Source: Escherichia whittamii
GTDB taxonomy: Bacteria; Pseudomonadota; Gammaproteobacteria; Enterobacterales; Enterobacteriaceae
Direction of reading: 5' to 3'
Length of the DNA stretch: 64,000 nt
Assembly (NCBI RefSeq): GCF_014836715.1
Contig: NZ_JACSQI010000004.1
Coordinates: forward strand, 1 to 64,000
The position numbers were made by a program, and so were the translations under genes. Below, in pieces: positions 10,566 to 19,099 of the stretch. The first letter of the stretch is position 1. Each line of letters starts with the position of its first letter. Under the pieces are notes generated by a model. That model had not been told where the DNA came from. It saw only the letters and a list, made by a program, of their open reading frames with translations, and did no database searches.

Positions 10566-13062
10566 GTTCACTGCCGTACAGGCAGCTTAGAAAGTTCATG
10601 ACGTGGTGTGAAGAGCGCGGGATGAGTTCACTGCCGTACAGGCAGCTTAGAAATCAATGAGCAACTTTGGGCTTGCTGTGGGCACGTTCACTGCCGTACA
10701 GGCAGCTTAGAAATTGATTCTGTCATCGCTGGCTGGTTTGTGCTGGTTCACTGCCGTACAGGCAGCTTAGAAAGAATTCCTGCAAAGCGATATTGACGAT
10801 GTATGGTTCACTGCCGTACAGGCAGCTTAGAAACGTGTCTTTGACATATGGGAAATAAAAAAGAAGTTCACTGCCGTACAGGCAGCTTAGAAAGAAGTCC
10901 ACCAGTCTTTGAATGTGTGCATTTTGTTCACTGCCGTACAGGCAGCTTAGAAAAGGGGGATTTTGTCTATGCTGAAGTAAATGGTGTTCACTGCCGTACA
11001 GGCAGCTTAGAAATGCCGCCAGGGCGCGCCCGTGTAGAACACCCTGTTCACTGCCGTACAGGCAGCTTAGAAACGTCAGGCCGGACAATCTCTAATAATT
11101 CGCGTGTTCACTGCCGTACAGGCAGCTTAGAAACTCAATGCGCCTCGCCAGCTCCGGTGCGCCCATGTTCACTGCCGTACAGGCAGCTTAGAAATCACTA
11201 ATTGAAAAACTAATATTCACTCGTTCGTTCACTGCCGTACAGGCAGCTTAGAAAAATATACAGATTCGGGGTTATGCGGGGTTGATGTTCACTGCCGTAC
11301 AGGCAGCTTAGAAACGAAATTTTTCGCACCGAAATCGCCGAATCTCGTTCACTGCCGTACAGGCAGCTTAGAAAACACACGTAAATATTTACGTACAGGT
11401 GCGCCCGTTCACTGCCGTACAGGCAGCTTAGAAATGTCGGCGCCCACGATAGCGGCGGCGGCTGTAGTTCACTGCCGTACAGGCAGCTTAGAAACTGATG
11501 CCGGGAAAAAAATATATCAGCAGCGAAGTTCACTGCCGTACAGGCAGCTTAGAAAAAAAGAGGGGGATGTTGTTATCACGTGGATTGGTTCACTGCCGTA
11601 CAGGCAGCTTAGAAAAACACTATCGGGGTTGGTTTTGTCCGCTTTAGGTTCACTGCCGTACAGGCAGCTTAGAAAGCATATTGTCAGCGCGATTTCTGCA
11701 ACCGTTCGTTCACTGCCGTACAGGCAGCTTAGAAAAGAAGCATTGCGCCAGGCCGATTTATGCCTGGAGTTCACTGCCGTACAGGCAGCTTAGAAACTGA
11801 CAAAATTTGGCACCGATTTTCCGGCAGTGTTCACTGCCGTACAGGCAGCTTAGAAAGATTGCTATGTAGTCACCCAGGCGCAATACAAGTTCACTGCCGT
11901 ACAGGCAGCTTAGAAAGCCCACTCATTACGCTGAACACGTGATTGAGTTGTTCACTGCCGTACAGGCAGCTTAGAAAGTCTTCCATGTTGCTGATTAGTT
12001 TTAGCGTGTTGTTCACTGCCGTACAGGCAGCTTAGAAAGGCACGCTGGAGGAATTTTTATTAATCGCCGATGTTCACTGCCGTACAGGCAGCTTAGAAAA
12101 GCTGCGCGGCCCTGTTCTGTATCCACAACAAGTTCACTGCCGTACAGGCAGCTTAGAAATGAGCGGCCATCACGTCAGTAATTGTCATTCGGTTCACTGC
12201 CGTACAGGCAGCTTAGAAAGGTTGACGCTGGACCAGTTCCGCGCGATTCACGTTCACTGCCGTACAGGCAGCTTAGAAACTGTTTGATGGCCACGCGAGT
12301 TATCATCTTAACGTTCACTGCCGTACAGGCAGCTTAGAAAATTCCCCATCCTTGATGTAGTCACTTGTGCCAGTTCACTGCCGTACAGGCAGCTTAGAAA
12401 CTGAATCATCAACGTCGCCCAGCGATTCGCGCGTTCACTGCCGTACAGGCAGCTTAGAAAAGAAATAGAAGACGAGAAAACACCGGGCGCGAGTTCACTG
12501 CCGTACAGGCAGCTTAGAAAAGCAGTTCGATCGCTGGCTCAGGCGTCTGAATGTTCACTGCCGTACAGGCAGCTTAGAAACCACCCGAGATACGATCCAG
12601 CAGACTCAAACCGTTCACTGCCGTACAGGCAGCTTAGAAATTTCGCTTCCAGCTCCGCGCGATGGATATACCGTTCACTGCCGTACAGGCAGCTTAGAAA
12701 AGCAACAAAAAACCTGGTGACCGGATGACACAGTTCACTGCCGTACAGGCAGCTTAGAAATTGCCAGTGATTCACGAGGCGAACTGTGTTACGTTCACTG
12801 CCGTACAGGCAGCTTAGAAAATTTGTCATGTGTAAAGGGGTGTACATACGTGTGTTCACTGCCGTACAGGCAGCTTAGAAATTAGCCGCCAGAACGAACA
12901 CACGACGCAGCGCGTTCACTGCCGTACAGGCAGCTTAGAAAAGGGCGACCAGTGCCACCAGAATTAATATTTTGTTCACTGCCGTACAGGCAGCTTAGAA
13001 AACAGACAATCAATCGAATTAATTTCGAGGCCGGGTTCACTGCCGTACAGGCAGCTTCACAA
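10566..13062 (+). CRISPR. type I-F CRISPR array, 42 repeats and 41 spacers
   Basis: The 28-bp repeat begins GTTCACTGCCGTACAGGCAG and ends CTTAGAAA; it contains the CTGCC/GGCAG hairpin recognised by Csy4. Repeat starts run 10566, 10626 ... 12974, 13035. Forty-one repeats appear identical on inspection; the last (13035) has a diverged 3' end (CTTCACAA for CTTAGAAA), the usual mark of the leader-distal end. Thirty-two spacers are 32 nt and nine are 33 nt, which accounts exactly for the 2497 bp. The crRNA 5' handle would be CUUAGAAA. I saw no duplicated spacers; targets cannot be identified without a search. ORFs crossing the array are artefacts of the repeat frame. Confidence 0.98.
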
Positions 13063-13232
13063 TACGATAATGGTAGACGTTTGGTCGTGTTATGACGCTC
13101 TCAACTTCAAACCATTAGCCCCAGCACACAATAACAATTGTGATAATTGCGATGAAAATCAATTTCTCGTACAGAAATCAATGCTGTACTAATCCTAACT
13201 CCTTCAAACAAAAATAATCACAGGATGTGTTT
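13063..13232 (+). promoter_or_regulatory. cas1 upstream region
   Basis: AT-rich 170 bp between the last repeat and cas1. It includes a short palindrome ACAATTGT near 13133 and the ribosome-binding site CAGGA at 13221-13225. It presumably carries the promoter for cas1 and cas2-3. I found no match here to the mini-CRISPR seed described at 17475. Confidence 0.5.
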
Positions 13233-14234
13233 ATGTCTTCCAAATACCTTACCCCATCTGACCTCAAAACAATTCTCCACTCCAAACGAGCCAATATTTA
13301 TTATCTGGAAAAATGCCGGGTGCAGGTGAATGGAGGGCGGGTGGAGTATGTTACCAGTGAAGGTAAGGAGTCGTACTACTGGAATATCCCCATTGCGAAT
13401 ACCACGGCATTGATGTTGGGGATGGGAACTTCCGTTACCCAGGCGGCGATGCGTGAATTTGCCCATGCCGGGGTGATGGTAGGATTTTGTGGTACGGATG
13501 GTACGCCGCTGTATTCGGCAAATGAAGTTGATGTTGATGTTGATGTTGATGTTGATGTCTCCTGGCTCAGTCCGCAAAGCGAATATCGTCCTACTGAATA
13601 TCTTCAGCAGTGGGTTTCTTTTTGGTTTGCTGAAGATAAACGACTTGCCGCCGCGAAACGTTTTCAGTTAATCCGCCTGACACATATCGATAAGCACTGG
13701 ACCAGCGCGAAAATGCAGCGTGAACACGCCTTTCAGCCTGATGCTAATGCGCTCCAGACCCTGCTAAATCGTACTCGTGAAGAAATAGATGCGGCAGAAA
13801 ACCATACGCAGCTTATGCTCGTAGAGGCCAAATTGACCAAAGCACTCTACAAAATAGTGAGTCAAACCGTGGCCTATGGCGACTTTACTCGCGCAAAGCG
13901 GGGCGGTGGGATTGATATGGCTAACCGCTTCCTCGATCAGGGGAATTATCTGGCTTACGGCCTGGCAGCAGTGGCAGCGTGGGTAACCGGGATCCCGCAC
14001 GGTTTAGCAGTAATGCACGGTAAAACACGTCGCGGCGGACTCGTTTTTGACCTCGCCGATCTGATTAAAGATGCCCTGGTTATGCCACAAGCATTTATTG
14101 CCGCAATGGCGGGAGAAGATGCTCAGGAGTTTCGTCAACGCTGCATCAGTATCTTTCAACAAGCGGATGCGCTGGATGTCATGATCACCTCTCTGCAGGA
14201 AACGGCCCTGGCATTGGCTAAGGCTGACCAATGA
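13233..14234 (+). CDS. cas1: CRISPR integrase Cas1 (type I-F)
   Basis: About 333-aa Cas1 of the Ypest/I-F type. With the Cas2 domain of Cas2-3 it integrates new spacers. The conserved metal-binding acid lies near residue 197 (VEAKLTKALYK) and the catalytic His and Asp in HGKTRRGGLVFDLADLIKD near 260-275. Start: the ATG at 13233 has CAGGA seven bases upstream; a GTG at 13227 would add two residues. Oddity: residues about 98-107 read as five Asp-Val pairs encoded by tandem GATGTT units, where the P. aeruginosa homologue I recall has far fewer. The stop overlaps the cas2-3 ATG (ATGA). Confidence 0.96.
   Translation: MSSKYLTPSDLKTILHSKRANIYYLEKCRVQVNGGRVEYVTSEGKESYYWNIPIANTTALMLGMGTSVTQAAMREFAHAGVMVGFCGTDGTPLYSANEVDVDVDVDVDVSWLSPQSEYRPTEYLQQWVSFWFAEDKRLAAAKRFQLIRLTHIDKHWTSAKMQREHAFQPDANALQTLLNRTREEIDAAENHTQLMLVEAKLTKALYKIVSQTVAYGDFTRAKRGGGIDMANRFLDQGNYLAYGLAAVAAWVTGIPHGLAVMHGKTRRGGLVFDLADLIKDALVMPQAFIAAMAGEDAQEFRQRCISIFQQADALDVMITSLQETALALAKADQ
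13528..13558 (+). repeat. hexanucleotide tandem repeat inside cas1
   Basis: Five tandem copies of GTTGAT-type units (GATGTT in frame), the last diverging to GATGTC, encoding an Asp-Val run. Each unit is two codons, so slippage changes length without a frameshift. Confidence 0.85.
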
Positions 14235-17200
14235 ATGTCCTGATTATCTCGCGCTGTACGAAAAACGCTCGCGTGGAAAGTTGCCGCATTATTGACCAGT
14301 TTGCCGAACGCACCGGTGATGCAGCCTGGCAAACAGTGATCACCATGGAAGGTGTTAATACGTTACGCCGTTTATTGCGCAAAACCGCCCGACGAAATAC
14401 AGCGGTTGCTTGTCACTGGCTGAAGAAGAATGGGCAAACGGAGTTGATGTGGATTGTCGGTAATATTCGTCGCTTTAATGCTCAGGGCCGCGTTCCCACG
14501 AATCGAACAACGCAAACCAGCCTGGTGAACAAGGACGAAAACCGTTGGCAATGCGCGGAGAGCATTGCGCTGCTGGCGGCCATCGCAGGGTTATTTCATG
14601 ATTTTGGTAAATCAGGGCGCAGCTTTCAGCAAAGCCTGACTCAAAAGAGCGCACGAAGTTATCAACCTTACCGGCATGAATGGATCTCATTGCGGCTTTT
14701 CCAGGCGTTTGTTGGTGAACAGTCAGACGATGTTTGGCTGGAGAAACTCGGGGAATTAACGGCAGATGATGAAACTGCGATTCTTGAGCGCCTGCAAAAA
14801 GACACACCTCATTTTTCAAATAGTCCATTCAGTTTGCTGCAACCACTCGCCAAAACGGTAGGTTGGCTGATCCTTTCCCATCATCGAATGCCGGAGAATC
14901 TTTCGCCACAACCAGAACAATCATGCAAAGGCTGTGAAAGCTGGCTGGAGAAGCAACTCAATGCTGACTGGAATGCCATTAACCACCGCAAGAATGACTG
15001 GACGCAACAGGATTTCGAGCAAGTCTGGCAGTTTCCGTCAGGAACGCCGCTTCAAAGCGCAAGCTGGCGAGAAAAAGCGCGTCAGATAGCCCGCCGTGCG
15101 CGTAACTCCAACGGTTTAAAGGAATGGGGACAGATGGAGCAACTGTTTCCATTACATATGGCGCGTTTTTGCCTGATGCTTGCCGATCATTACTATTCCT
15201 CCAGCGACGCGCAGCAAAAATGGCAAGACCCGGATTATATCGTCTGGGCAAATAGCGATCGTCAAAGCGGCGCTCTCAAACAACGGGTAGATGAGCATCT
15301 TGTGGGCGTCGCGCATCATGCGTACCTGCTTGGGCGGCAACTGATGCACACACGGGCATCGCTTCCGGCAATTGCCCGGCATAAAGGTTTTAGCCAGCGA
15401 GCCTCGGATGCGAAGTATCGCTGGCAAGATAAAGCCTGGGATGTGGCGCGAGCGTTACGTGAACGAAGTCGTGAAGAGGGCTTTTTCGGCGTCAATATGG
15501 CCTCGACGGGATGCGGTAAAACCTTTGCTAATGCTCGCATTATGTATGCACTTGCCGATGAGCGCGAAGGGTGCCGCTTTACCGTTGCGCTGGGATTGCG
15601 TACGCTGACTTTGCAAACCGGCGACGCTCTACGTAGTCGGCTTGGATTGGGTGAGGATGAGCTGGCTGTATTGATTGGTTCGGCGGCAGTTAAACAACTC
15701 TGGCAACAGGAAAAAATAGAGAGTGATTGTGGGAGTGCTTCGCAAGAGTCGCCAGCAGAGGAGCAACAGTTCGTTAAGTACGAAGGTAGCCTGCATACCG
15801 GGGCGCTGGACAAATGGTTGCAGGATGACAGCAAACTTAAGGAGCTAGTGAGCGCGCCGATTCTGGTCGCGACGATTGATCATCTCATTTCCGCGACGGA
15901 AGGTGTGCGAGGCGGAAAACAGCTTCCGGCGATGTTACGTCTGTTAACCAGCGATTTAGTGCTCGACGAGCCTGATGACTTTGATATTGCCGATCTTCAT
16001 GCGGTATGCCGTTTGATGAACTGGGCCGGGATCCTGGGAACGCGGGTATTACTCTCCTCGGCGACGCTGCCGCCAGGGCTGATTCAGGCACTGTTCGCGG
16101 CTTATCTTGCGGGCCGCAAAATGTGGCAGGCGTCATGTGGTACGAGCGGCAGGCCCGTCAATATCTGCTGTGCCTGGTTTGATGAAAAAGATGCTGATGC
16201 AACGCAAATTTGCGACGGGCCAGGGTTTCGTGATGCACATGCAAAATTTGTTGCACGACGAGCGGTGATGCTGGCTGAAAAAGAGCGACTGCATTTCGGG
16301 CGTATTGCTTCAATTTCATCTGCATCAAGCGCGATGCAAGATGTCACCGAAAGTGTGGCCCAGACGGTGCATACGCAAATGCTGAAGTTGCATCAGGCGC
16401 ATCGCCAGCAGCACGAAAGCGGCAAAACCGTTTCGCTGGGTCTGGTGCGCTTCGCCAATATCAATCCACTGGTTGCAGTGACCAAAGCCCTGATTGCCAT
16501 TCCATCCCCAGAAGATGTTTGTATTCATTATTGTGTTTACCACTCCCGACATCCGCTGGCGGTGCGTTCAGATATTGAAAAGCGCCTGGACCGTGCTTTT
16601 ACCCGTCATAACGAACAAGATTTCTGGAACAACGAAGATATTGCTGAAGCCTTATATGAAAGTCCGGAATCGCACCATCTTTTTGTAGTGTTGGGTACAT
16701 CAGTAATAGAAGTCGGGCGTGACTGGGATGCGGACTGGGGAATTATTGAACCAAGCTCCATGCGTTCGATTATTCAATTTGCCGGACGTATTCAGCGCCA
16801 CCGCAGAAATGTGCCGACCAGTGAGAATCTGGTTATTTTACGAAGCAATATCAAAGCGTTGCAGAAAAAAGTTCCCGCATTTTGTAAGCCGGGTTTTGAA
16901 ACAAAAGAGCGTTTGCTGAATAGCCAGGATATTTGCGAACTGATTCCGATTGCGGACTACCGGACGATTAACGCCTTGCCGCGGATCCTGTCTGCCAATA
17001 ATGACAACAAACTGGCGGAGCTTGAGCATAGTCGTTTATCCGCCGAATTGATGAGCAGTAAAAGCAAACATGTGGTAGCGGCGCAATGGTGGCGTGCACC
17101 GCTAAGTTGGAACGGCTGGATGCAACGCCAGACGCCATTTCGATATTCCCCTTTGCCGGAGGCCGTGTTTTTTCTGCATATGGATGATGAAGAAAGCGAA

Positions 17201-17464
17201 GCGCGTTTCTATTCCCATACGGGCGACTACGAGCGTAAAGCGCAAGGGAATTTCAGGCGAGAAGAGGTGAGATGCGCCAGCGGTGTCGCTTGCTGGGGTG
17301 TGATGGATTACCAACAAGTTTTGTTGAATTTAGCGGATAAGCAAGGTTGTGAAATACAGCGCGTCGGGGAAATGTTTGCTGAAGTGAGGGTACCGACCAG
17401 TGAAGAAGATGCGGTCTGTGACTGGCGTTATCACCCCTGGTTGGGCGTGTTTCGTAACCTGTGA
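14231..17464 (+). CDS. cas3f: Cas2-Cas3 fusion nuclease-helicase (type I-F)
   Basis: 1077-aa fusion diagnostic of type I-F. Residues 1 to about 95 are the Cas2 domain (MNVLIISRCTKNARVESCR start), used in adaptation. The HD nuclease follows, with GLFHDFGKSG near 120. The SF2 helicase has Walker A TGCGKT near 426, DEPDD (motif II) near 578, SATLPP (motif III) near 609 and FAGRIQRHRR (motif VI) near 849. A C-terminal accessory domain completes it. It is recruited by the Csy complex to unwind and degrade target DNA and binds Cas1 during spacer acquisition. All motifs are intact, so it is predicted active. It overlaps cas1 by 4 bp. Confidence 0.97.
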   Translation: MNVLIISRCTKNARVESCRIIDQFAERTGDAAWQTVITMEGVNTLRRLLRKTARRNTAVACHWLKKNGQTELMWIVGNIRRFNAQGRVPTNRTTQTSLVNKDENRWQCAESIALLAAIAGLFHDFGKSGRSFQQSLTQKSARSYQPYRHEWISLRLFQAFVGEQSDDVWLEKLGELTADDETAILERLQKDTPHFSNSPFSLLQPLAKTVGWLILSHHRMPENLSPQPEQSCKGCESWLEKQLNADWNAINHRKNDWTQQDFEQVWQFPSGTPLQSASWREKARQIARRARNSNGLKEWGQMEQLFPLHMARFCLMLADHYYSSSDAQQKWQDPDYIVWANSDRQSGALKQRVDEHLVGVAHHAYLLGRQLMHTRASLPAIARHKGFSQRASDAKYRWQDKAWDVARALRERSREEGFFGVNMASTGCGKTFANARIMYALADEREGCRFTVALGLRTLTLQTGDALRSRLGLGEDELAVLIGSAAVKQLWQQEKIESDCGSASQESPAEEQQFVKYEGSLHTGALDKWLQDDSKLKELVSAPILVATIDHLISATEGVRGGKQLPAMLRLLTSDLVLDEPDDFDIADLHAVCRLMNWAGILGTRVLLSSATLPPGLIQALFAAYLAGRKMWQASCGTSGRPVNICCAWFDEKDADATQICDGPGFRDAHAKFVARRAVMLAEKERLHFGRIASISSASSAMQDVTESVAQTVHTQMLKLHQAHRQQHESGKTVSLGLVRFANINPLVAVTKALIAIPSPEDVCIHYCVYHSRHPLAVRSDIEKRLDRAFTRHNEQDFWNNEDIAEALYESPESHHLFVVLGTSVIEVGRDWDADWGIIEPSSMRSIIQFAGRIQRHRRNVPTSENLVILRSNIKALQKKVPAFCKPGFETKERLLNSQDICELIPIADYRTINALPRILSANNDNKLAELEHSRLSAELMSSKSKHVVAAQWWRAPLSWNGWMQRQTPFRYSPLPEAVFFLHMDDEESEARFYSHTGDYERKAQGNFRREEVRCASGVACWGVMDYQQVLLNLADKQGCEIQRVGEMFAEVRVPTSEEDAVCDWRYHPWLGVFRNL

Positions 17465-17474
17465 CGGAGGGCTG

Positions 17475-17544
17475 GCTGCCTGTACGGCAGTTTACAAGTC
17501 CGTATCCGGAGATACCTCTATTTCTTAGCTGCCAACGGCAGTGT
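17475..17544 (-). ncRNA. candidate cas-regulating mini-CRISPR RNA (CreR/CreA-like)
   Basis: Minus-strand unit in the cas2-3/csy1 gap. Repeat 1 (17544-17521) keeps the hairpin CTGCC-GTT-GGCAG and the full 8-nt handle CTAAGAAA. The spacer is 25 nt (17520-17496). Repeat 2 (17495-17475) keeps GTAAACTGCCGTACAGGCAG. A promoter at 17549-17577 would start RNA at the first repeat. Csy4 processing would give a short crRNA whose first 11 nt match 17639-17649 beside a CC PAM. CreR/CreA RNAs of this design, with degenerate repeats and partial complementarity to a nearby promoter, repress cas genes or toxins in other CRISPR types. The architecture is visible in sequence; the function is inferred. Confidence 0.72.
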
Positions 17545-17548
17545 GCGA

Positions 17549-17577
17549 ATGTTAGTTGTTAAATCATTGTGTGGCAA
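17549..17577 (-). promoter_or_regulatory. promoter of the mini-CRISPR RNA
   Basis: Minus strand reads TTGCCA (17577-17572), a 17-bp spacer and TAACAT (17554-17549). Five of six and four of six positions match the sigma-70 consensus, with ideal spacing. The predicted start falls at 17542-17544, the first bases of the degenerate repeat. Confidence 0.65.
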
Positions 17578-17603
17578 ATATTTTATGCATGGTAATATCA
17601 CCA

Positions 17604-17631
17604 TTGGTTATTGCATGGATTTGACTAGATT
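17604..17631 (+). promoter_or_regulatory. possible csy operon promoter
   Basis: TTGGTT (17604-17609), 16 bp, TAGATT (17626-17631). An alternative -35 is TTGACT at 17621, whose -10 would fall inside the seed-match site. Either way, transcription of csy1-4 would start within or beside the mini-CRISPR target at 17639-17651. The boxes are imperfect and other choices exist. Confidence 0.4.
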
Positions 17632-17638
17632 AAAACGC

Positions 17639-17651
17639 AGATACCTCTAGG
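17639..17651 (-). promoter_or_regulatory. seed-match target site with CC PAM for the mini-CRISPR RNA
   Basis: The minus strand reads CC (17651-17650) followed by TAGAGGTATCT (17649-17639), identical to spacer nt 1-11 of the mini-CRISPR. Position 12 mismatches, and positions 13-14 match again. CC is the I-F PAM, correctly placed 5' of the protospacer. The site lies about 140 bp upstream of csy1 and covers the ribosome-binding site of the small ORF at 17662. The identical bases inside the mini-CRISPR itself lack a PAM. Confidence 0.7.
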
Positions 17652-17661
17652 TGAACTATCC

Positions 17662-17745
17662 ATGATTATCACCACGGGCGTTGTCCCTTTTACTGTGTGT
17701 GTCGTTGTACTGAAGCCTGGTTGGGCTACGGAGATTTTTCAGTGA
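17662..17745 (+). CDS. candidate 27-aa hydrophobic peptide upstream of csy1
   Basis: ATG to TGA, 27 codons. AGGTG (17649-17653) lies 8 bases before the ATG, a good ribosome-binding site. The peptide starts MIITTGVVPFTVCVVVLK; residues 6-17 are strongly hydrophobic, and the C-terminus is short and polar. It lies between the mini-CRISPR target and csy1, ending 46 bp before csy1. Its SD overlaps the predicted Csy-complex target, so its expression would fall if the complex binds there. It could be a CRISPR-repressed toxin (CreT-like), a csy leader peptide or chance. No homologue recognised. Confidence 0.4.
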   Translation: MIITTGVVPFTVCVVVLKPGWATEIFQ

Positions 17746-17791
17746 AATCAGGGAGCAACTTCAATTTGATGGATTAACGAAAGGAGCCGAA

Positions 17792-19099
17792 ATGGAAAAA
17801 ACGGCGCTAATACAATTTATCACTGACTACATCGCTTCGCGAAGGCAACCCAAAATCGATGCCTTTGAAAAAGAAGCAGCAAAGCGGTTGGAACAGGGCG
17901 AGGACGCCAGCGTTATCGCTCTGGAGCGGCAGGAACTCCAGGCGCGTTACCAGCCTCGTAACTGGTTAATGGATGCGGCGAAGCGTGCCGGGCAAATTAA
18001 GTTAGTCACTCATGGCGCTAAATTTAGTCATGGTGATTCTAAAGCCAGCAGCTTTTATCTGGACACTTCCGTTAACGAAAGCTATTTAAACACGGCATCG
18101 TTGGCGAATGTTGCTACTGACGCGATTGGCAACGCCGCCGCACTGGACGTCGCAAAACTGCTACAAACCGATGTCAATGGAGATTCACTGCTTGCCAGTC
18201 TTAAGTGCGGTGATTATCAGGCATTAAGCACGTTTGCAGAGGATGAAGCTCAACTGGAGCAGTGGGTAACTGGGTTTAGCCAGGCATGGACACTTGTACA
18301 GCCTGTCAGCCATAAACTGGCAAAACAAATCTATTTCCCTGTCGATGATGGCTATCACCTGTTATGCCCGCTGTTTTCCAGTTCTCTGGCGCAGGCGATG
18401 TATGAAAAACTAATTGCCGTGCGTTTTAGCGAGGAATCGAAAGCCATTCGCGATGCCCACAAAGCAGGAAAATGGCACTCCCAGCCAGATATCCGCTTTC
18501 CTAATCTTGCCGAAATGCATTTTGGAGGCACAAAACCGCAGAATATCTCTCTGCTCAACAGTGTTCGTGGTGGTCGTATCTGGCTATTACCATCAATGCC
18601 CCCCACCTGGTCGACGCAGACTCGTGCACCACACAACATGCACAGTATTTTTGCCTTACGCGGCGATTTCAATCGGGCGGCTTCGGGCATCATAGCCCGG
18701 ATGACTTATCTGCTGAAGGTTGACATAAACAATGTTCATATCCGTACTGCGCGCGCGAAATATATTGATGAGTTGATTGATCTGCTGTTCATGCAGGCAT
18801 CCTCTTTTCAGCAAGAAAAATGGCAGGGTTGGTCAGCACAATCACCAGACTTACCACGTCACCAGCAGCTTTGGCTGGACCCGTGGCGAAGCCTGTCAGA
18901 TGAGGCTTTCAAACTGGAGCGTGAGAAAAACGACTGGCAGAGGACGGTCGCCGATGACTTTGCGCGCTGGCTGAACTATCGCCTGAAAAAAGCCCGTTTC
19001 GATGTCGGTGCTGTCGAGCAAAGGGAGTGGCGCAGTCAGTCCCTGTTTACTCAACGGATGCGTGAAATGGAAGCCGTTTTGCAGGAGGCGCTGAAATGA
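17792..19099 (+). CDS. csy1: type I-F Csy complex subunit Csy1 (Cas8f)
   Basis: 435-aa large subunit of the I-F effector. Csy1 and Csy2 form a heterodimer at the crRNA 5' handle, and Csy1 reads the CC/GG PAM. Start: the ATG at 17792 with GGAG six bases upstream (AAAGGAGCCGAA). The sequence matches the I-F Cas8f family over its length, with the conserved PLFSSSLAQ and RFPNLAEMHFGGTKPQNIS segments near residues 195 and 235. It is the first gene of csy1-2-3-4, all closely spaced. The upstream 327-bp gap holds the mini-CRISPR and its target site. Its stop overlaps the csy2 start. Confidence 0.95.
   Translation: MEKTALIQFITDYIASRRQPKIDAFEKEAAKRLEQGEDASVIALERQELQARYQPRNWLMDAAKRAGQIKLVTHGAKFSHGDSKASSFYLDTSVNESYLNTASLANVATDAIGNAAALDVAKLLQTDVNGDSLLASLKCGDYQALSTFAEDEAQLEQWVTGFSQAWTLVQPVSHKLAKQIYFPVDDGYHLLCPLFSSSLAQAMYEKLIAVRFSEESKAIRDAHKAGKWHSQPDIRFPNLAEMHFGGTKPQNISLLNSVRGGRIWLLPSMPPTWSTQTRAPHNMHSIFALRGDFNRAASGIIARMTYLLKVDINNVHIRTARAKYIDELIDLLFMQASSFQQEKWQGWSAQSPDLPRHQQLWLDPWRSLSDEAFKLEREKNDWQRTVADDFARWLNYRLKKARFDVGAVEQREWRSQSLFTQRMREMEAVLQEALK

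Noticed and set aside
10723-12859. Open frames of 60-120 codons across the array on both strands with a repeated FLSCLYGSE or HCRTGSLE motif
   Set aside because: They are translations of the CRISPR repeat in frames that happen to stay open because unit length is 60 nt.
13063-13232. Search for a mini-CRISPR seed match in front of cas1
   Set aside because: No copy of the 11-nt seed occurs there; the predicted control would act on csy1-4 only.
17475-17544. Reading the two degenerate repeats as the decaying end of an ordinary second array
   Set aside because: Random decay would not be expected to keep both Csy4 stems and the handle, add a well-spaced promoter at the first base, and leave a PAM-flanked seed match nearby. 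It remains the main null hypothesis.
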